Shown here one piece after another: positions 24,666 to 32,763 of a stretch of DNA of 39,724 bases. The notes below the pieces were generated by a model. That model was not told the origin of the DNA and ran no database searches. It saw only the letters and a list, made by a program, of their open reading frames with translations. The first letter of the stretch is position 1, and every line of letters begins with the position of its first letter. Where the stretch lies: contig JBBTYT010000011.1 in NCBI GenBank assembly GCA_038061695.1, positions 1 to 39,724 on the forward strand. Reading direction: 5' to 3'. This stretch comes from M10-OD1-4 sp038061695. GTDB taxonomy: Bacteria > Patescibacteriota > Minisyncoccia > GWC2-36-17 > M10-OD1-4. Both the position numbers and the translations under genes were made by a program.

Positions 24666-25184
24666 ATGGAAAATAAGTTTAAAAAAATAATATCATATTT
24701 CTTGAGGCCAACTATTATTTTTATTATTGGCGGAGGTATTATCATATTTTCTTATATTAAGATTAATAATTATATTTTTGAGATAACAAAAGTAAAAGGA
24801 GATTTTAATGCTTTAATCAGCAGGACGTCATCACAGGGTTTATTGAAAGAGCAGTATGAGGCAGCAAGTCTTAAAATGCAAAAAATAGAGAATGCATTAC
24901 CAACGACTGATAATCTTCAAAAGGTGGTAGATGCTATATCATTAGCAGGGCAGAAGACAAATAATATTATATCCGTGAACTTAGTCTCACAAGTAAATGA
25001 GGATTCTAAAGATATTATATTTTCTGTAAGCGTACAAGGAAGCAAAGACGCCTTCTTTAAGCTTTTAGATGAGCTTGAGCATAGTCGTTATTTTTCAGAA
25101 ACAAGTAATTTTAAGATAACGATGTCAAATGGATTTTCAGGGGATTTTTCCTCATCTTTTTTATTAAAAGTTTATTTAAGATAA
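24666..25184 (+). CDS. pilO: Type IV pilus assembly protein PilO-like, cluster A
   Basis: A 172-aa bitopic protein. A short cytoplasmic start, one membrane helix (about 14-33, PTIIFIIGGGIIIFSYIKI), a coiled coil (~35-75) and a ferredoxin-like domain (~80-172, with IIFSVSVQGSKDAFFKLLDELEHS). This is the PilO/GspM layout. It would pair with the PilN half of the fusion just upstream to form the alignment complex that links the cytoplasmic ATPase with the envelope. The cluster B counterpart is at 38141. Confidence 0.85.
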   Translation: MENKFKKIISYFLRPTIIFIIGGGIIIFSYIKINNYIFEITKVKGDFNALISRTSSQGLLKEQYEAASLKMQKIENALPTTDNLQKVVDAISLAGQKTNNIISVNLVSQVNEDSKDIIFSVSVQGSKDAFFKLLDELEHSRYFSETSNFKITMSNGFSGDFSSSFLLKVYLR

Positions 25185-25188
25185 TAAT

Positions 25189-25437
25189 ATGAGTATAAAA
25201 GAAAGTTTAAAGAAAATAGACAAAAAAGATTTTAAAGAATTATTTTCAAAGAATATTCTATCATTTTTGTCAGGGATATTTTTAATATTTATCATAAGTA
25301 TTTCTTTTTATTTAGTAATGTTTTTAATTAAGTCTTTCACAACTATTTTCTATATTGATGAAGTAAATAATGGTTCGCAAGTCATCAAGTTTAACATTGA
25401 TCTGTATGATTCTATGGAGGATAAAATGAGTAGATGA
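25189..25437 (+). CDS. Short single-helix membrane protein at the end of cluster A
   Basis: An 82-aa protein. A Lys-rich start (MSIKESLKKIDKKDFKELF) is followed by a long hydrophobic helix (about 23-53) and a ~30-residue tail. It lies 4 bp after pilO, at the place where cluster B has the 121-aa PilP-like protein. It shares the layout but lacks that protein's extended outside part with the NPF motif, so it may be a shortened version. No family is recognised. Its stop codon overlaps the -10 region of the next promoter. Confidence 0.7.
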   Translation: MSIKESLKKIDKKDFKELFSKNILSFLSGIFLIFIISISFYLVMFLIKSFTTIFYIDEVNNGSQVIKFNIDLYDSMEDKMSR

Positions 25438-25480
25438 TATAATAAAAATGTTATATAATAATCACCTAAGAGTTGTATGA
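25435..25480 (+). promoter_or_regulatory. Extended -10 promoter and mini-ORF leader ahead of the REC-kinase pair
   Basis: TGA then a perfect TATAAT (25438-25443) gives a start near 25449-25450. An ATG at 25448 opens a 10-codon ORF (MLYNNHLRVV) whose TGA overlaps the REC ATG as ATGA at 25477-25480. This is the same layout as in front of uppS. No -35 is evident. Whether the mini-ORF ATG lies inside the transcript depends on the exact start site. Confidence 0.4.
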
Positions 25481-25881
25481 ATTTTAATATTATGCATGTT
25501 ATAAAAAATAAAAAAACTATACTTATTATAGAGGATGAAAGTTCTCTAGTTAATATAATATCATCAAAGTTAAAAGAGGATGACTTCAATGTTGTTGCGT
25601 CTGCTACTGTTGACGGCGGAATAAGGGATATGGAGAGTAATAAAATTGATTTTATTTGGCTCGATCATTACTTACTCGGAAATAAGGATGGTATTGATTT
25701 TGTGACAGAGGTAAAAAAAAGAGAAGAATGGAAAGATATACCTATATTTGTTATTTCAAATACGGCAAATGCTGATAAATTGGAATTGTATATAAAATTA
25801 GGAATAAATAAGTATTATGTTAAGTCTGATAATCGCATAGAGAGTATTATAAATGATATTAAAAAGCTTTTATCAAAATAG
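25477..25881 (+). CDS. Stand-alone response regulator receiver next to sensor kinase
   Basis: A 134-aa REC domain alone. The acidic pair is Glu19/Asp20 (LIIEDES), the acceptor is Asp63 (WLDHYLLG), the switch Ser is Ser94 (VISN) and Lys116 is in YVKSD. All key residues are present, though HYLL replaces the usual hydrophobic-Pro segment after the acceptor. It lies 8 bp upstream of the histidine kinase gene and is surely cotranscribed. With no DNA-binding domain, its output must be protein contact or phosphate relay, possibly to the REC proteins of the two pilus clusters on either side. Confidence 0.92.
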   Translation: MNFNIMHVIKNKKTILIIEDESSLVNIISSKLKEDDFNVVASATVDGGIRDMESNKIDFIWLDHYLLGNKDGIDFVTEVKKREEWKDIPIFVISNTANADKLELYIKLGINKYYVKSDNRIESIINDIKKLLSK

Positions 25882-25889
25882 AATATCGT

Positions 25890-28800
25890 ATGAATATTTT
25901 TAAAAAAATAAGAATAGTGTCTATTGTTTTGGTATCATTTATTATACCATTTTCTGTATTTATATTTTTATTGAATAGTAATTTATCCGATATAATATTT
26001 ATTAATTATAAAATATATTCTATTATTTTTTTCGTTGGATGTTTTATAGCTTTTTATGGCTCTTATCTTTATTATAGAGTATATACTGAAAAAAGAAATA
26101 TAAGAGACTTTATGTTCTCTATCGCTTTTGTTATTTTTGGCTTGATGTCCTTTATACATGCAATCGCTATTTTTGATAGATTACTTTTTAATGAGGTAAT
26201 TTTTGATATTTTTGAGTATTATTCTTTTTTTTTAACGTCAGTAGTTTTATTTTTATTAGCATTTTTAAATAAAGGAGATTTTCCGAAGATATATAATATA
26301 AAAATTACTATTTTTTCTTTTTTTATAATATCTCCTTTTATATTTCTGTTTCTTTTAGTATCATATCCAAGCTTAGGGGAATTTCTAGGGGGTTTTACTC
26401 ATAATATCTCTGTTATTACAGCGTTGTTATTTTTTATATTTCTTGTAGTTAGAATAGTTTTTACATTACGTGGCGTTGCGATATACAGACCATTTTTATT
26501 AGCCGGAGTAGCCATATTGATAAATGTAGGAATTATTCCTTTATTCTATCAAGAGTGGAATTTATTATGGTGGTTATTTCACTTGGTTTTTTTAGTTGGA
26601 TTTTTATTCATACTTTTGGATTTTTTAAAAAATAGAGAATTTGATAACTTTAGAATTGCATTTTTAAATGCTAGTCTTTCCACTAAATTGACCATATTCA
26701 TTACATCAGTATTATTTCTATTTTTCGTAATCATAACATTCATTGCTTTTAGAATGTCTGGTGAATTAATGACAAAATATCTTTTAGATGATATTTCAGG
26801 GGATATAAAGAATTCTTCATTGACAGTCAATAAAGTAATTGAGTCTGTTTTAAAGGATATAGAATTTATAAAACAGTCTCCAATATTTAATAGTGGTATC
26901 ATAGATGAAGATAAAATAAATTATTTAAATGATTTTTTATCAAGCATTATTTTTTTAAACAGTATTTATAGCAATATAATATATATAGACAATAATGGAA
27001 ATGAGGTAGTAAGGATAGATTCTAGGGATTTGAAGCCGTATATTATTCCAAAGAATGAGTTGAAAAATAAGAAAGATTCCAACTTTTTTTATGAAACAAT
27101 GAATACGAGTAAAGAAGATACTTATGTTTCTGATTTTTCTTTGAGAAGGGAGAGTGATTCATTGGAAATTGAAATGCCGTATAATCCAATTATTAGATAT
27201 GCTACGCCAATCTTTGATCTTAATAATAATAAAATAGGAATCATAGTCATTAATATTAATGGAAAATACTTAATTTCGGAAATTGTAAGCTCTTCTCAGC
27301 ATAATGAAAAAGATTTTTTTATTGTAAATGAAGGTGGATTTTATATTAAGTCAAATAATGTAAAAAAAGACTGGAGTTCAGAGGCTAATTTAAATACCGG
27401 TTGGAATATTAAGAGTGATATGCCAGCTTCTTTGACAGAGAAAATATATTCAAGTGATGCGGGTTCATTTTTATCGGACGGATATCTTGTTTCTTATAAT
27501 AAAATATATTATTCCTCTGGAAGTAACGACAAATTTTTAATTTTAGGAGTTTTAACGTCAGAGGAAGAAGCAATGAGAAGCATCATATTTTTTAGGAGTA
27601 AGATGTTATCAATAGGATTTCTTATAGTTATTATTGCAATTTTGTTTTCATATATTTTTATACGTAAAATATTCTTGCCTATAAAAGAACTTTCTGATAT
27701 TACTCAAAGGGTCATAAAGGGTGAGAAAAATATAAGAGCAGAGGTCTTATCAAGTGATGAGGTTGGTAAATTATCAAGCAACTTCAACAAAATGATTGAT
27801 TCTCTTATGAATTTAAATGTTACTTTAGAAAATAAAGTGAAAGAGAGAACTATGGAGCTTGATAGAAAAATAATTCAAGTTGAGCATCAGGTGTCAGAGA
27901 CAAAGAAGTTTCAACAAGCAGTAGAATCTTCCACAGACGGTATAGTTATTTTAAATAAAAAAGGAGTAGTTACCTTCTCAAATAAGACATTTGAAAATAT
28001 TACAGGATATGGTTTTGGTGATATGTTTGGCAGGAATTTTAAATCGTTCTTGGGTGATAAGACTAAAAGAGCAGTTTTAGATAAGATAGAAAAAACCATT
28101 GTTTCAGGGTCAGCTATAGTTATTGATGATATTTTAGGCGAGAAAGGAGATTATAAATATAATTTGGAGTTATCATTGTATCCTGTGATTTTGGATAGAG
28201 ATGATATTAAATTTTTTGTTGGAATATTTCAAGATATAACTAAGAAAAAGCTTATTGATAAAGCTAAGACGGAATTTGTCTCCCTAGCCTCTCATCAACT
28301 TAGAACGCCACTTTCTATTATTAATTGGAGAGTCGAAATGCTTATGGATGGCGATGCCGGAAAATTAAATAAGAAGCAAAAATTATATCTTAATGATGTT
28401 TATAGCGGTAGTAAGCGTATGGTTGATTTAGTTAATTCTTTTTTAAGTGTATCTAAATTAGAGCTTGGAAACATATTTATAGATCCGGAAGATTTATCTT
28501 TGGAGGAGACATGTAACTATATATTATCTGAGATTGCTCATAAAATAGAAAAGAAAAAATTGAATGTAAAAAAGAAATTTGCAAAAAATCTGCCATTGAT
28601 AAGTGCGGATAAAAAATTAATAATGGTAATTTTTCAAAACCTTCTTTCAAATGCTATTAAATATACTCAAAATGAAGGGAATATAAAAATTGAAATTAAA
28701 AAAGATAAATCAAATTTTCTTATTAAGGTTACTGATAACGGGTTTGGCATTCCACAGGAACAGCAGGATAAGGTATTTACTAAACTTTTTAGAGCGGATA

Positions 28801-28964
28801 ATGCTAGAGAGAAAGTTGAGGGTGGAACTGGTCTCGGGCTTTATATTGTAAAATCAATTCTTGATACAACCGGTGGTAAAATTTGGTTTGAATCAGAACT
28901 AGATAAAGGATCTACTTTTTATGTGGAATTACCTTTAACAGGAATGAAAAAAACGACGGAATAA
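25890..28964 (+). CDS. Large hybrid-sensing membrane histidine kinase (7TM region, extracellular sensor, HAMP, PAS)
   Basis: A 1024-aa sensor kinase. The N-terminal ~255 residues hold about seven membrane helices. A further helix (~265-285) leads to a large outside sensor domain (~290-565) of the Cache kind, then a helix (572-592), HAMP (~592-648), coiled coil, PAS (~674-790), HisKA with His802 in SHQLRTPLS, and HATPase with the N box N917LLSN921, DNGFGIP and GGTGLGL at 978-984. Having both a 7TM and a Cache-like module suggests two signals are read. It follows a REC gene and lies between two pilus clusters that each begin with a REC gene, so it may control pilus activity. That link is inferred from position. 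Confidence 0.92.
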   Translation: MNIFKKIRIVSIVLVSFIIPFSVFIFLLNSNLSDIIFINYKIYSIIFFVGCFIAFYGSYLYYRVYTEKRNIRDFMFSIAFVIFGLMSFIHAIAIFDRLLFNEVIFDIFEYYSFFLTSVVLFLLAFLNKGDFPKIYNIKITIFSFFIISPFIFLFLLVSYPSLGEFLGGFTHNISVITALLFFIFLVVRIVFTLRGVAIYRPFLLAGVAILINVGIIPLFYQEWNLLWWLFHLVFLVGFLFILLDFLKNREFDNFRIAFLNASLSTKLTIFITSVLFLFFVIITFIAFRMSGELMTKYLLDDISGDIKNSSLTVNKVIESVLKDIEFIKQSPIFNSGIIDEDKINYLNDFLSSIIFLNSIYSNIIYIDNNGNEVVRIDSRDLKPYIIPKNELKNKKDSNFFYETMNTSKEDTYVSDFSLRRESDSLEIEMPYNPIIRYATPIFDLNNNKIGIIVININGKYLISEIVSSSQHNEKDFFIVNEGGFYIKSNNVKKDWSSEANLNTGWNIKSDMPASLTEKIYSSDAGSFLSDGYLVSYNKIYYSSGSNDKFLILGVLTSEEEAMRSIIFFRSKMLSIGFLIVIIAILFSYIFIRKIFLPIKELSDITQRVIKGEKNIRAEVLSSDEVGKLSSNFNKMIDSLMNLNVTLENKVKERTMELDRKIIQVEHQVSETKKFQQAVESSTDGIVILNKKGVVTFSNKTFENITGYGFGDMFGRNFKSFLGDKTKRAVLDKIEKTIVSGSAIVIDDILGEKGDYKYNLELSLYPVILDRDDIKFFVGIFQDITKKKLIDKAKTEFVSLASHQLRTPLSIINWRVEMLMDGDAGKLNKKQKLYLNDVYSGSKRMVDLVNSFLSVSKLELGNIFIDPEDLSLEETCNYILSEIAHKIEKKKLNVKKKFAKNLPLISADKKLIMVIFQNLLSNAIKYTQNEGNIKIEIKKDKSNFLIKVTDNGFGIPQEQQDKVFTKLFRADNAREKVEGGTGLGLYIVKSILDTTGGKIWFESELDKGSTFYVELPLTGMKKTTE

Positions 28965-28982
28965 AGAGTCTCGGTAAACAAT

Positions 28983-29016
28983 AATAAGCACCTTGCTAAC
29001 CAGCAAGGTGCTTATT
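28983..29016. terminator. Bidirectional terminator between kinase gene and tRNA-Pro
   Basis: A 15-bp perfect stem (28983-28997 and 29002-29016) with a 4-nt loop lies 18 bp after the kinase stop and 7 bp from the 3' end of the convergent tRNA. It serves both transcripts. Confidence 0.85.
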
Positions 29017-29022
29017 GTTTGT

Positions 29023-29093
29023 CGGGGCGCCGGGACTCGAACCCGGAGTCACTTGATCCCAAATCAAGCATGTTAGCCATTACACTACGCCCC
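29023..29093 (-). tRNA. tRNA-Pro (anticodon UGG)
   Basis: On the minus strand the acceptor GGGGCGT pairs with GCGCCCC with one G-U. The anticodon stem is CTTGA/TCAAG around the loop TTTGGGA, anticodon TGG. The T arm is CCGGG TTCGAGT CCCGG. The 71-nt gene has a discriminator G and no encoded CCA (the next bases are ACA), so the CCA must be added by a nucleotidyltransferase. It is the only minus-strand gene I support. Confidence 0.95.
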
Positions 29094-29119
29094 GTTTCCC
29101 ATTTCAAGTAAGTATTGAA

Positions 29120-29147
29120 AGTATACTATATCTTCTTAAAAAATCAA
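29120..29147 (-). promoter_or_regulatory. Promoter of tRNA-Pro
   Basis: Read on the minus strand: TTGATT (29142-29147), a 16-bp spacer and TATACT (29120-29125). Initiation near 29113 leaves a ~20-nt 5' leader before the tRNA. Confidence 0.6.
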
Positions 29148-29172
29148 TATATTTTATTAGTATATTAAGATA

Positions 29173-29181
29173 TGATATAAT
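29173..29181 (+). promoter_or_regulatory. Extended -10 promoter of pilus cluster B
   Basis: TGA followed by a perfect TATAAT (29176-29181), with no good -35. The start near 29188 gives an AT-rich leader of about 85 nt ahead of the REC gene at 29273. The cluster A leader has a similar length (~87 nt). Confidence 0.5.
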
Positions 29182-29272
29182 ATACGAGTATTCTTTTTAT
29201 CTGGTTGTTATAAATTTTTGTTTTTATTGTATATTTAAATATTAAATTTAAAAAAGTTAATAATAAAAAAAT

Positions 29273-29641
29273 ATGAAAAAAGTTATTTTAATAGAAGATG
29301 AGCCTGCATTGCAAGAGTCTTTGTCTATTGCATTGAAATCTAAGGGTATAGATGTTATTTCTGCTTTTGATGGAGAGAGCGGTCTTAACTTAATCATTAA
29401 GATGAAGCCGGATTTAATCTTACTTGATCTTATACTGCCGAAGATGGATGGTTTTACTATTCTTGATAATGTAAAGAAAAATCCAGAGGTTAACAATATA
29501 CCAATTATAGTGCTTACTAATCTTGATGATGATAGATACATTCAGAGGGTTATAGGTCTTGGTGTTACAAGTTATCTTATTAAGTCAAATTATAATTCTG
29601 AAGAGATATCCAATAAAGTTAAAGATATATTAAAAATATAA
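29273..29641 (+). CDS. Stand-alone response regulator receiver (CheY/PilH-like), cluster B
   Basis: A 122-aa single REC domain. Glu8/Asp9 (LIEDE) form the acidic pair, Asp52 (LLDLILP) is the acceptor, Thr82 (VLTN) is the switch residue and Lys104 (LIKSN) is the conserved lysine. It opens cluster B directly upstream of pilB (38 bp), as the paralogue at 11319 opens cluster A. The repeated pairing of a REC protein with PilB suggests that phosphorylation tunes the extension motor. In other bacteria PilG/PilH-type REC proteins regulate pili, so this is reasonable, but contact with PilB is inferred. Confidence 0.93.
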   Translation: MKKVILIEDEPALQESLSIALKSKGIDVISAFDGESGLNLIIKMKPDLILLDLILPKMDGFTILDNVKKNPEVNNIPIIVLTNLDDDRYIQRVIGLGVTSYLIKSNYNSEEISNKVKDILKI

Positions 29642-29679
29642 AATTAGTTTATTTTACATCATTTGAATAATTAAAAAAG

Positions 29680-31488
29680 TTGAAAATAGAAGATCAACAA
29701 TTAAAAGCTTTTTTATTGGATTCAGGATCAATAAATAAAAAGCAACTAAAAGAAGCTGAAATAATAGCAGAGAAACTTAAAAAAAAATTAAGTGATATTT
29801 TGTTGGATCAAAAAATGATTAATGAAGAGGAGCTTATTAGGTTGCAGGCCTATATATTGGGTATTCCTTTTGTTGATCTAGCCAAAGAAAATGTATCTTT
29901 AGATATTTTAAAAATTATACCAGAGCTAATAGCAAGGAAGCATAATATAGTTGCTTTTAGAAAAAAAGGATCTGATCTTGAAGTTGCTATGACGGATCCA
30001 GATGACATACAAACAATAGAGTTTATAAGAAAAAAATCTAATTTAAATATATTACCAAGACTTACAGATTCAAAGAGTATTAAAGAAGTCTTAAATCAAT
30101 ATAAGAAAAGTATAGAAGAGGAATTAGGTGGCTTGATTGCTACTGATACGAAAGATAGTAAATTTGAGAGCGAGTTTAAAGAGGAAGGTTCTTTAACTGG
30201 TGACATTAAAAAAAATTCAAATGATAATACTAATGATAATACTAATGATAATATAGAAGATCTTGAAAAAGTAGCTGAGGATTTACCTGTGATTAAGATA
30301 GTTGATACAATACTACATCATGCTATTAATCAGAATGCCTCAGATATACATATAGAGCCGACGGAGAAAGATGTTATGGTAAGATATAGAATAGATGGTC
30401 TTTTGCATGAAGCGATGGTTTTACCTAAAAAACTTCAGCAAGGTGTTGTGGCAAGAATTAAAGTTCTTTCTAACTTAAAACTTGATGAGCATAGACTTCC
30501 TCAAGATGGACGATTTAAGGTAGAACTTGATGATTATAAAATATCTTTTCGTGTTTCTTTGTTGCCTGTTTTTGATGGTGAGAAAATAGTTATGCGTCTT
30601 CTAAAAGAGACGACTACAAAATATTCTTTGGAATTGCTTGGTATTAAGGGCGAAGCATTGGCAAGGATTCAGAGAGCTATCAAGAAGCCCACGGGGATGC
30701 TTTTGGTTACAGGTCCAACAGGATCAGGGAAAACATCAACATTATATACCGCAATGGATATTTTAAATACCCAAGAAGTTAATATATCAACTATTGAAGA
30801 TCCTATAGAATACAGAATGCCAAGAATCAATCAAACTCAAGTAAAATCAACTATAGGTATGACATTCGCCGCTGGATTAAGAGCGCTTTTACGACAAGAT
30901 CCTAATATAATTATGGTTGGTGAAATTAGAGATAATGAGACAGCATCTTTAGCTGTTAATGCGGCCTTGACAGGGCACCTTGTTCTTTCTACATTGCATA
31001 CAAACTCCGCAGCCGGCGCTTTACCTAGATTGGTAGATATGGGTATTGAGCCATTTTTAATATCATCAACTGTAAATGCTATATTAGCTCAAAGGCTTGT
31101 AAGAAGACTTTGCGATAGTAAAGAGTCATACTTACTTTCTGATGATCAAATAAAGTCTTTATCAGAGCAATTTGATCTTAATAAAATTTTGAATCTTTTA
31201 ATAAAAGAAAAAGCGGTTGATCAAAAAAGCACATGGAAAACAATAAAATTTTATAAAGCAAAACCATCAAAAGATTGTCCATCGGGATATAAAGGCAGAA
31301 TTGGAATTTACGAAGCATTGGAGATAACAGAAGCGATAAGAGAGATGATTATTAAGGGTTCAGCTAGCGATGAAGTTGAGCGTCTTTCAAAAGAGAATGG
31401 TATGATAACTATGCTAGAAGATGGATTTATGAAGGCGGTTTTAGGAGAGACTAGCATAGAAGAGATATTAAGAGTAACAAAAGAATAG
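29680..31488 (+). CDS. pilB: Type IV pilus extension ATPase PilB (GspE family), cluster B
   Basis: A 602-aa assembly ATPase. An N-terminal MshEN-type domain (~1-150) and an acidic, Asn-rich linker with a 12-bp tandem repeat (~165-200) precede DIHIEPTEKD and the motor. Walker A GPTGSGKT is at 345-352, then TIEDPIEY, IIMVGEIRD and STLHTNS. TTG at 29680 is the only start that keeps the domain whole, as an in-frame TAA lies at 29668. The four-cysteine zinc site of PilB is not intact: one Cys remains in RRLCDSK and one in KDCPSGY, against two CxxC pairs in the cluster A paralogue. The motor should work, but its zinc-bound subdomain is changed. Confidence 0.95.
   Translation: MKIEDQQLKAFLLDSGSINKKQLKEAEIIAEKLKKKLSDILLDQKMINEEELIRLQAYILGIPFVDLAKENVSLDILKIIPELIARKHNIVAFRKKGSDLEVAMTDPDDIQTIEFIRKKSNLNILPRLTDSKSIKEVLNQYKKSIEEELGGLIATDTKDSKFESEFKEEGSLTGDIKKNSNDNTNDNTNDNIEDLEKVAEDLPVIKIVDTILHHAINQNASDIHIEPTEKDVMVRYRIDGLLHEAMVLPKKLQQGVVARIKVLSNLKLDEHRLPQDGRFKVELDDYKISFRVSLLPVFDGEKIVMRLLKETTTKYSLELLGIKGEALARIQRAIKKPTGMLLVTGPTGSGKTSTLYTAMDILNTQEVNISTIEDPIEYRMPRINQTQVKSTIGMTFAAGLRALLRQDPNIIMVGEIRDNETASLAVNAALTGHLVLSTLHTNSAAGALPRLVDMGIEPFLISSTVNAILAQRLVRRLCDSKESYLLSDDQIKSLSEQFDLNKILNLLIKEKAVDQKSTWKTIKFYKAKPSKDCPSGYKGRIGIYEALEITEAIREMIIKGSASDEVERLSKENGMITMLEDGFMKAVLGETSIEEILRVTKE
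30220..30252 (+). repeat. In-frame 12-bp microsatellite in pilB of cluster B
   Basis: The unit AATGATAATACT occurs about 2.75 times, coding Asn-Asp-Asn-Thr repeats in the linker between the N-terminal and motor domains. Changes in copy number would keep the frame and only change linker length. Confidence 0.8.
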
Positions 31489-31509
31489 TAAAAATTCATA
31501 ATTTATTTT

Positions 31510-32718
31510 ATGCCAACATATCTTTACAAGGTAAAAACTCCATCAGGAGAGAAAAGTGGAAGTCAAGAAGCAAAGTCAGAACAAGAGCTTGCTCACTCTT
31601 TGGCTAGTAAGGGGTGGAATATTGTTTTAATTAAGGAATCAGGAGATTCTAAAAAGCAAAAAGAGGCATCTTTCAGTTTTAGGTCAATTTCTTTGGTAGA
31701 GAAGATGGTTTTTACAAAAAACCTCGCTGTTATGATTGGTGCAGGTCTTTCTTTGACAAAAGCCCTCAATGTTTTAACTGAGCAGACGGAGAATAAAAAA
31801 TTTAAACAAATTATAAGATCAATATCAGAAGATATTCAAAAGGGTGATCAATTGGCGGTGAGTATGTCAAAGTATAAATCAGCTTTTTCTTCATTGTATG
31901 TCAGTATGATTAAGGTTGGAGAGACAGCAGGAAACTTACAAGATGTTTTAAATTCTCTTGCAACGCAGATGAAAAAAGATCATGACATAGTCTCAAGAGT
32001 GAGAGGGGCGTTAATGTATCCGGCTGTTGTTTTAATAGCGATGTTTGGCATAGGGGCGCTTATGATGACAATTGTTGTTCCGTCTTTAGCTAAAACCTTT
32101 GCAGATACAGGAATTTCTTTGCCGGCATCCACTCAATTTATAATAGCTCTATCTGATTTTTTGGTAAATTTCTGGTACATAGCGATTATAATTATTATGA
32201 TTGTCGTATACACCATAAATGCATCTTTAAAAACTGAGAGCGGTAAAAAGTTTTTTGATAAATTAATATTAAAGATCCCTGTTTTAAGCAATCTTTCAAA
32301 GAAGTTGAATTCTGCTCGTTTCGGAAGGATATTTTCAACTTTGATAGATTCTGGTGTGCCAGTTGTTAATGCTCTTGAAATTTTATCAAATACACTTTCA
32401 AATTTTTATTTTGCAGAATCTGTAAAATATGCCGCAAAGGAGATTCAGAAAGGAAAATCACTGAGTAAGATATTGGAATCTTATAAAGATATATACCCGC
32501 CTCTTGTTACACAGATGATTGAGGTTGGAGAGGAAACAGGAGCATTAACTAATATTATGGCGCAACTTGCGGAATTTTATGAAGAAGAGGTTGATAATAT
32601 TACAAAAAATATGTCTACGATAGTAGAGCCAATAATGATGATTTTTATAGGCGTAGCCGTAGGATTTTTCGCAGTATCTATGATTACACCTATGTATAGC
32701 ATATTAGATTCCGTCTAG
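31510..32718 (+). CDS. pilC: Type IV pilus platform protein PilC (GspF family), cluster B
   Basis: A 402-aa PilC. An N-terminal domain (YLYKVKTPSGEKSGSQEAKSE) precedes two GspF repeats: FTKNLAVMIGAGLSLTKAL in the first, and RFGRIFSTLIDSGVPVVNAL in the second. The end is IMMIFIGVAVGFFAVSMITPMYS. It starts 21 bp after pilB. Same length and layout as the cluster A PilC (403 aa) but clearly diverged, so the two clusters are old paralogues or separate acquisitions, not a recent duplication. Confidence 0.95.
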   Translation: MPTYLYKVKTPSGEKSGSQEAKSEQELAHSLASKGWNIVLIKESGDSKKQKEASFSFRSISLVEKMVFTKNLAVMIGAGLSLTKALNVLTEQTENKKFKQIIRSISEDIQKGDQLAVSMSKYKSAFSSLYVSMIKVGETAGNLQDVLNSLATQMKKDHDIVSRVRGALMYPAVVLIAMFGIGALMMTIVVPSLAKTFADTGISLPASTQFIIALSDFLVNFWYIAIIIIMIVVYTINASLKTESGKKFFDKLILKIPVLSNLSKKLNSARFGRIFSTLIDSGVPVVNALEILSNTLSNFYFAESVKYAAKEIQKGKSLSKILESYKDIYPPLVTQMIEVGEETGALTNIMAQLAEFYEEEVDNITKNMSTIVEPIMMIFIGVAVGFFAVSMITPMYSILDSV

Positions 32719-32763
32719 ATATGTAAATTTTAAAATATCGTTTGCTTCATCATAAAAAATATT

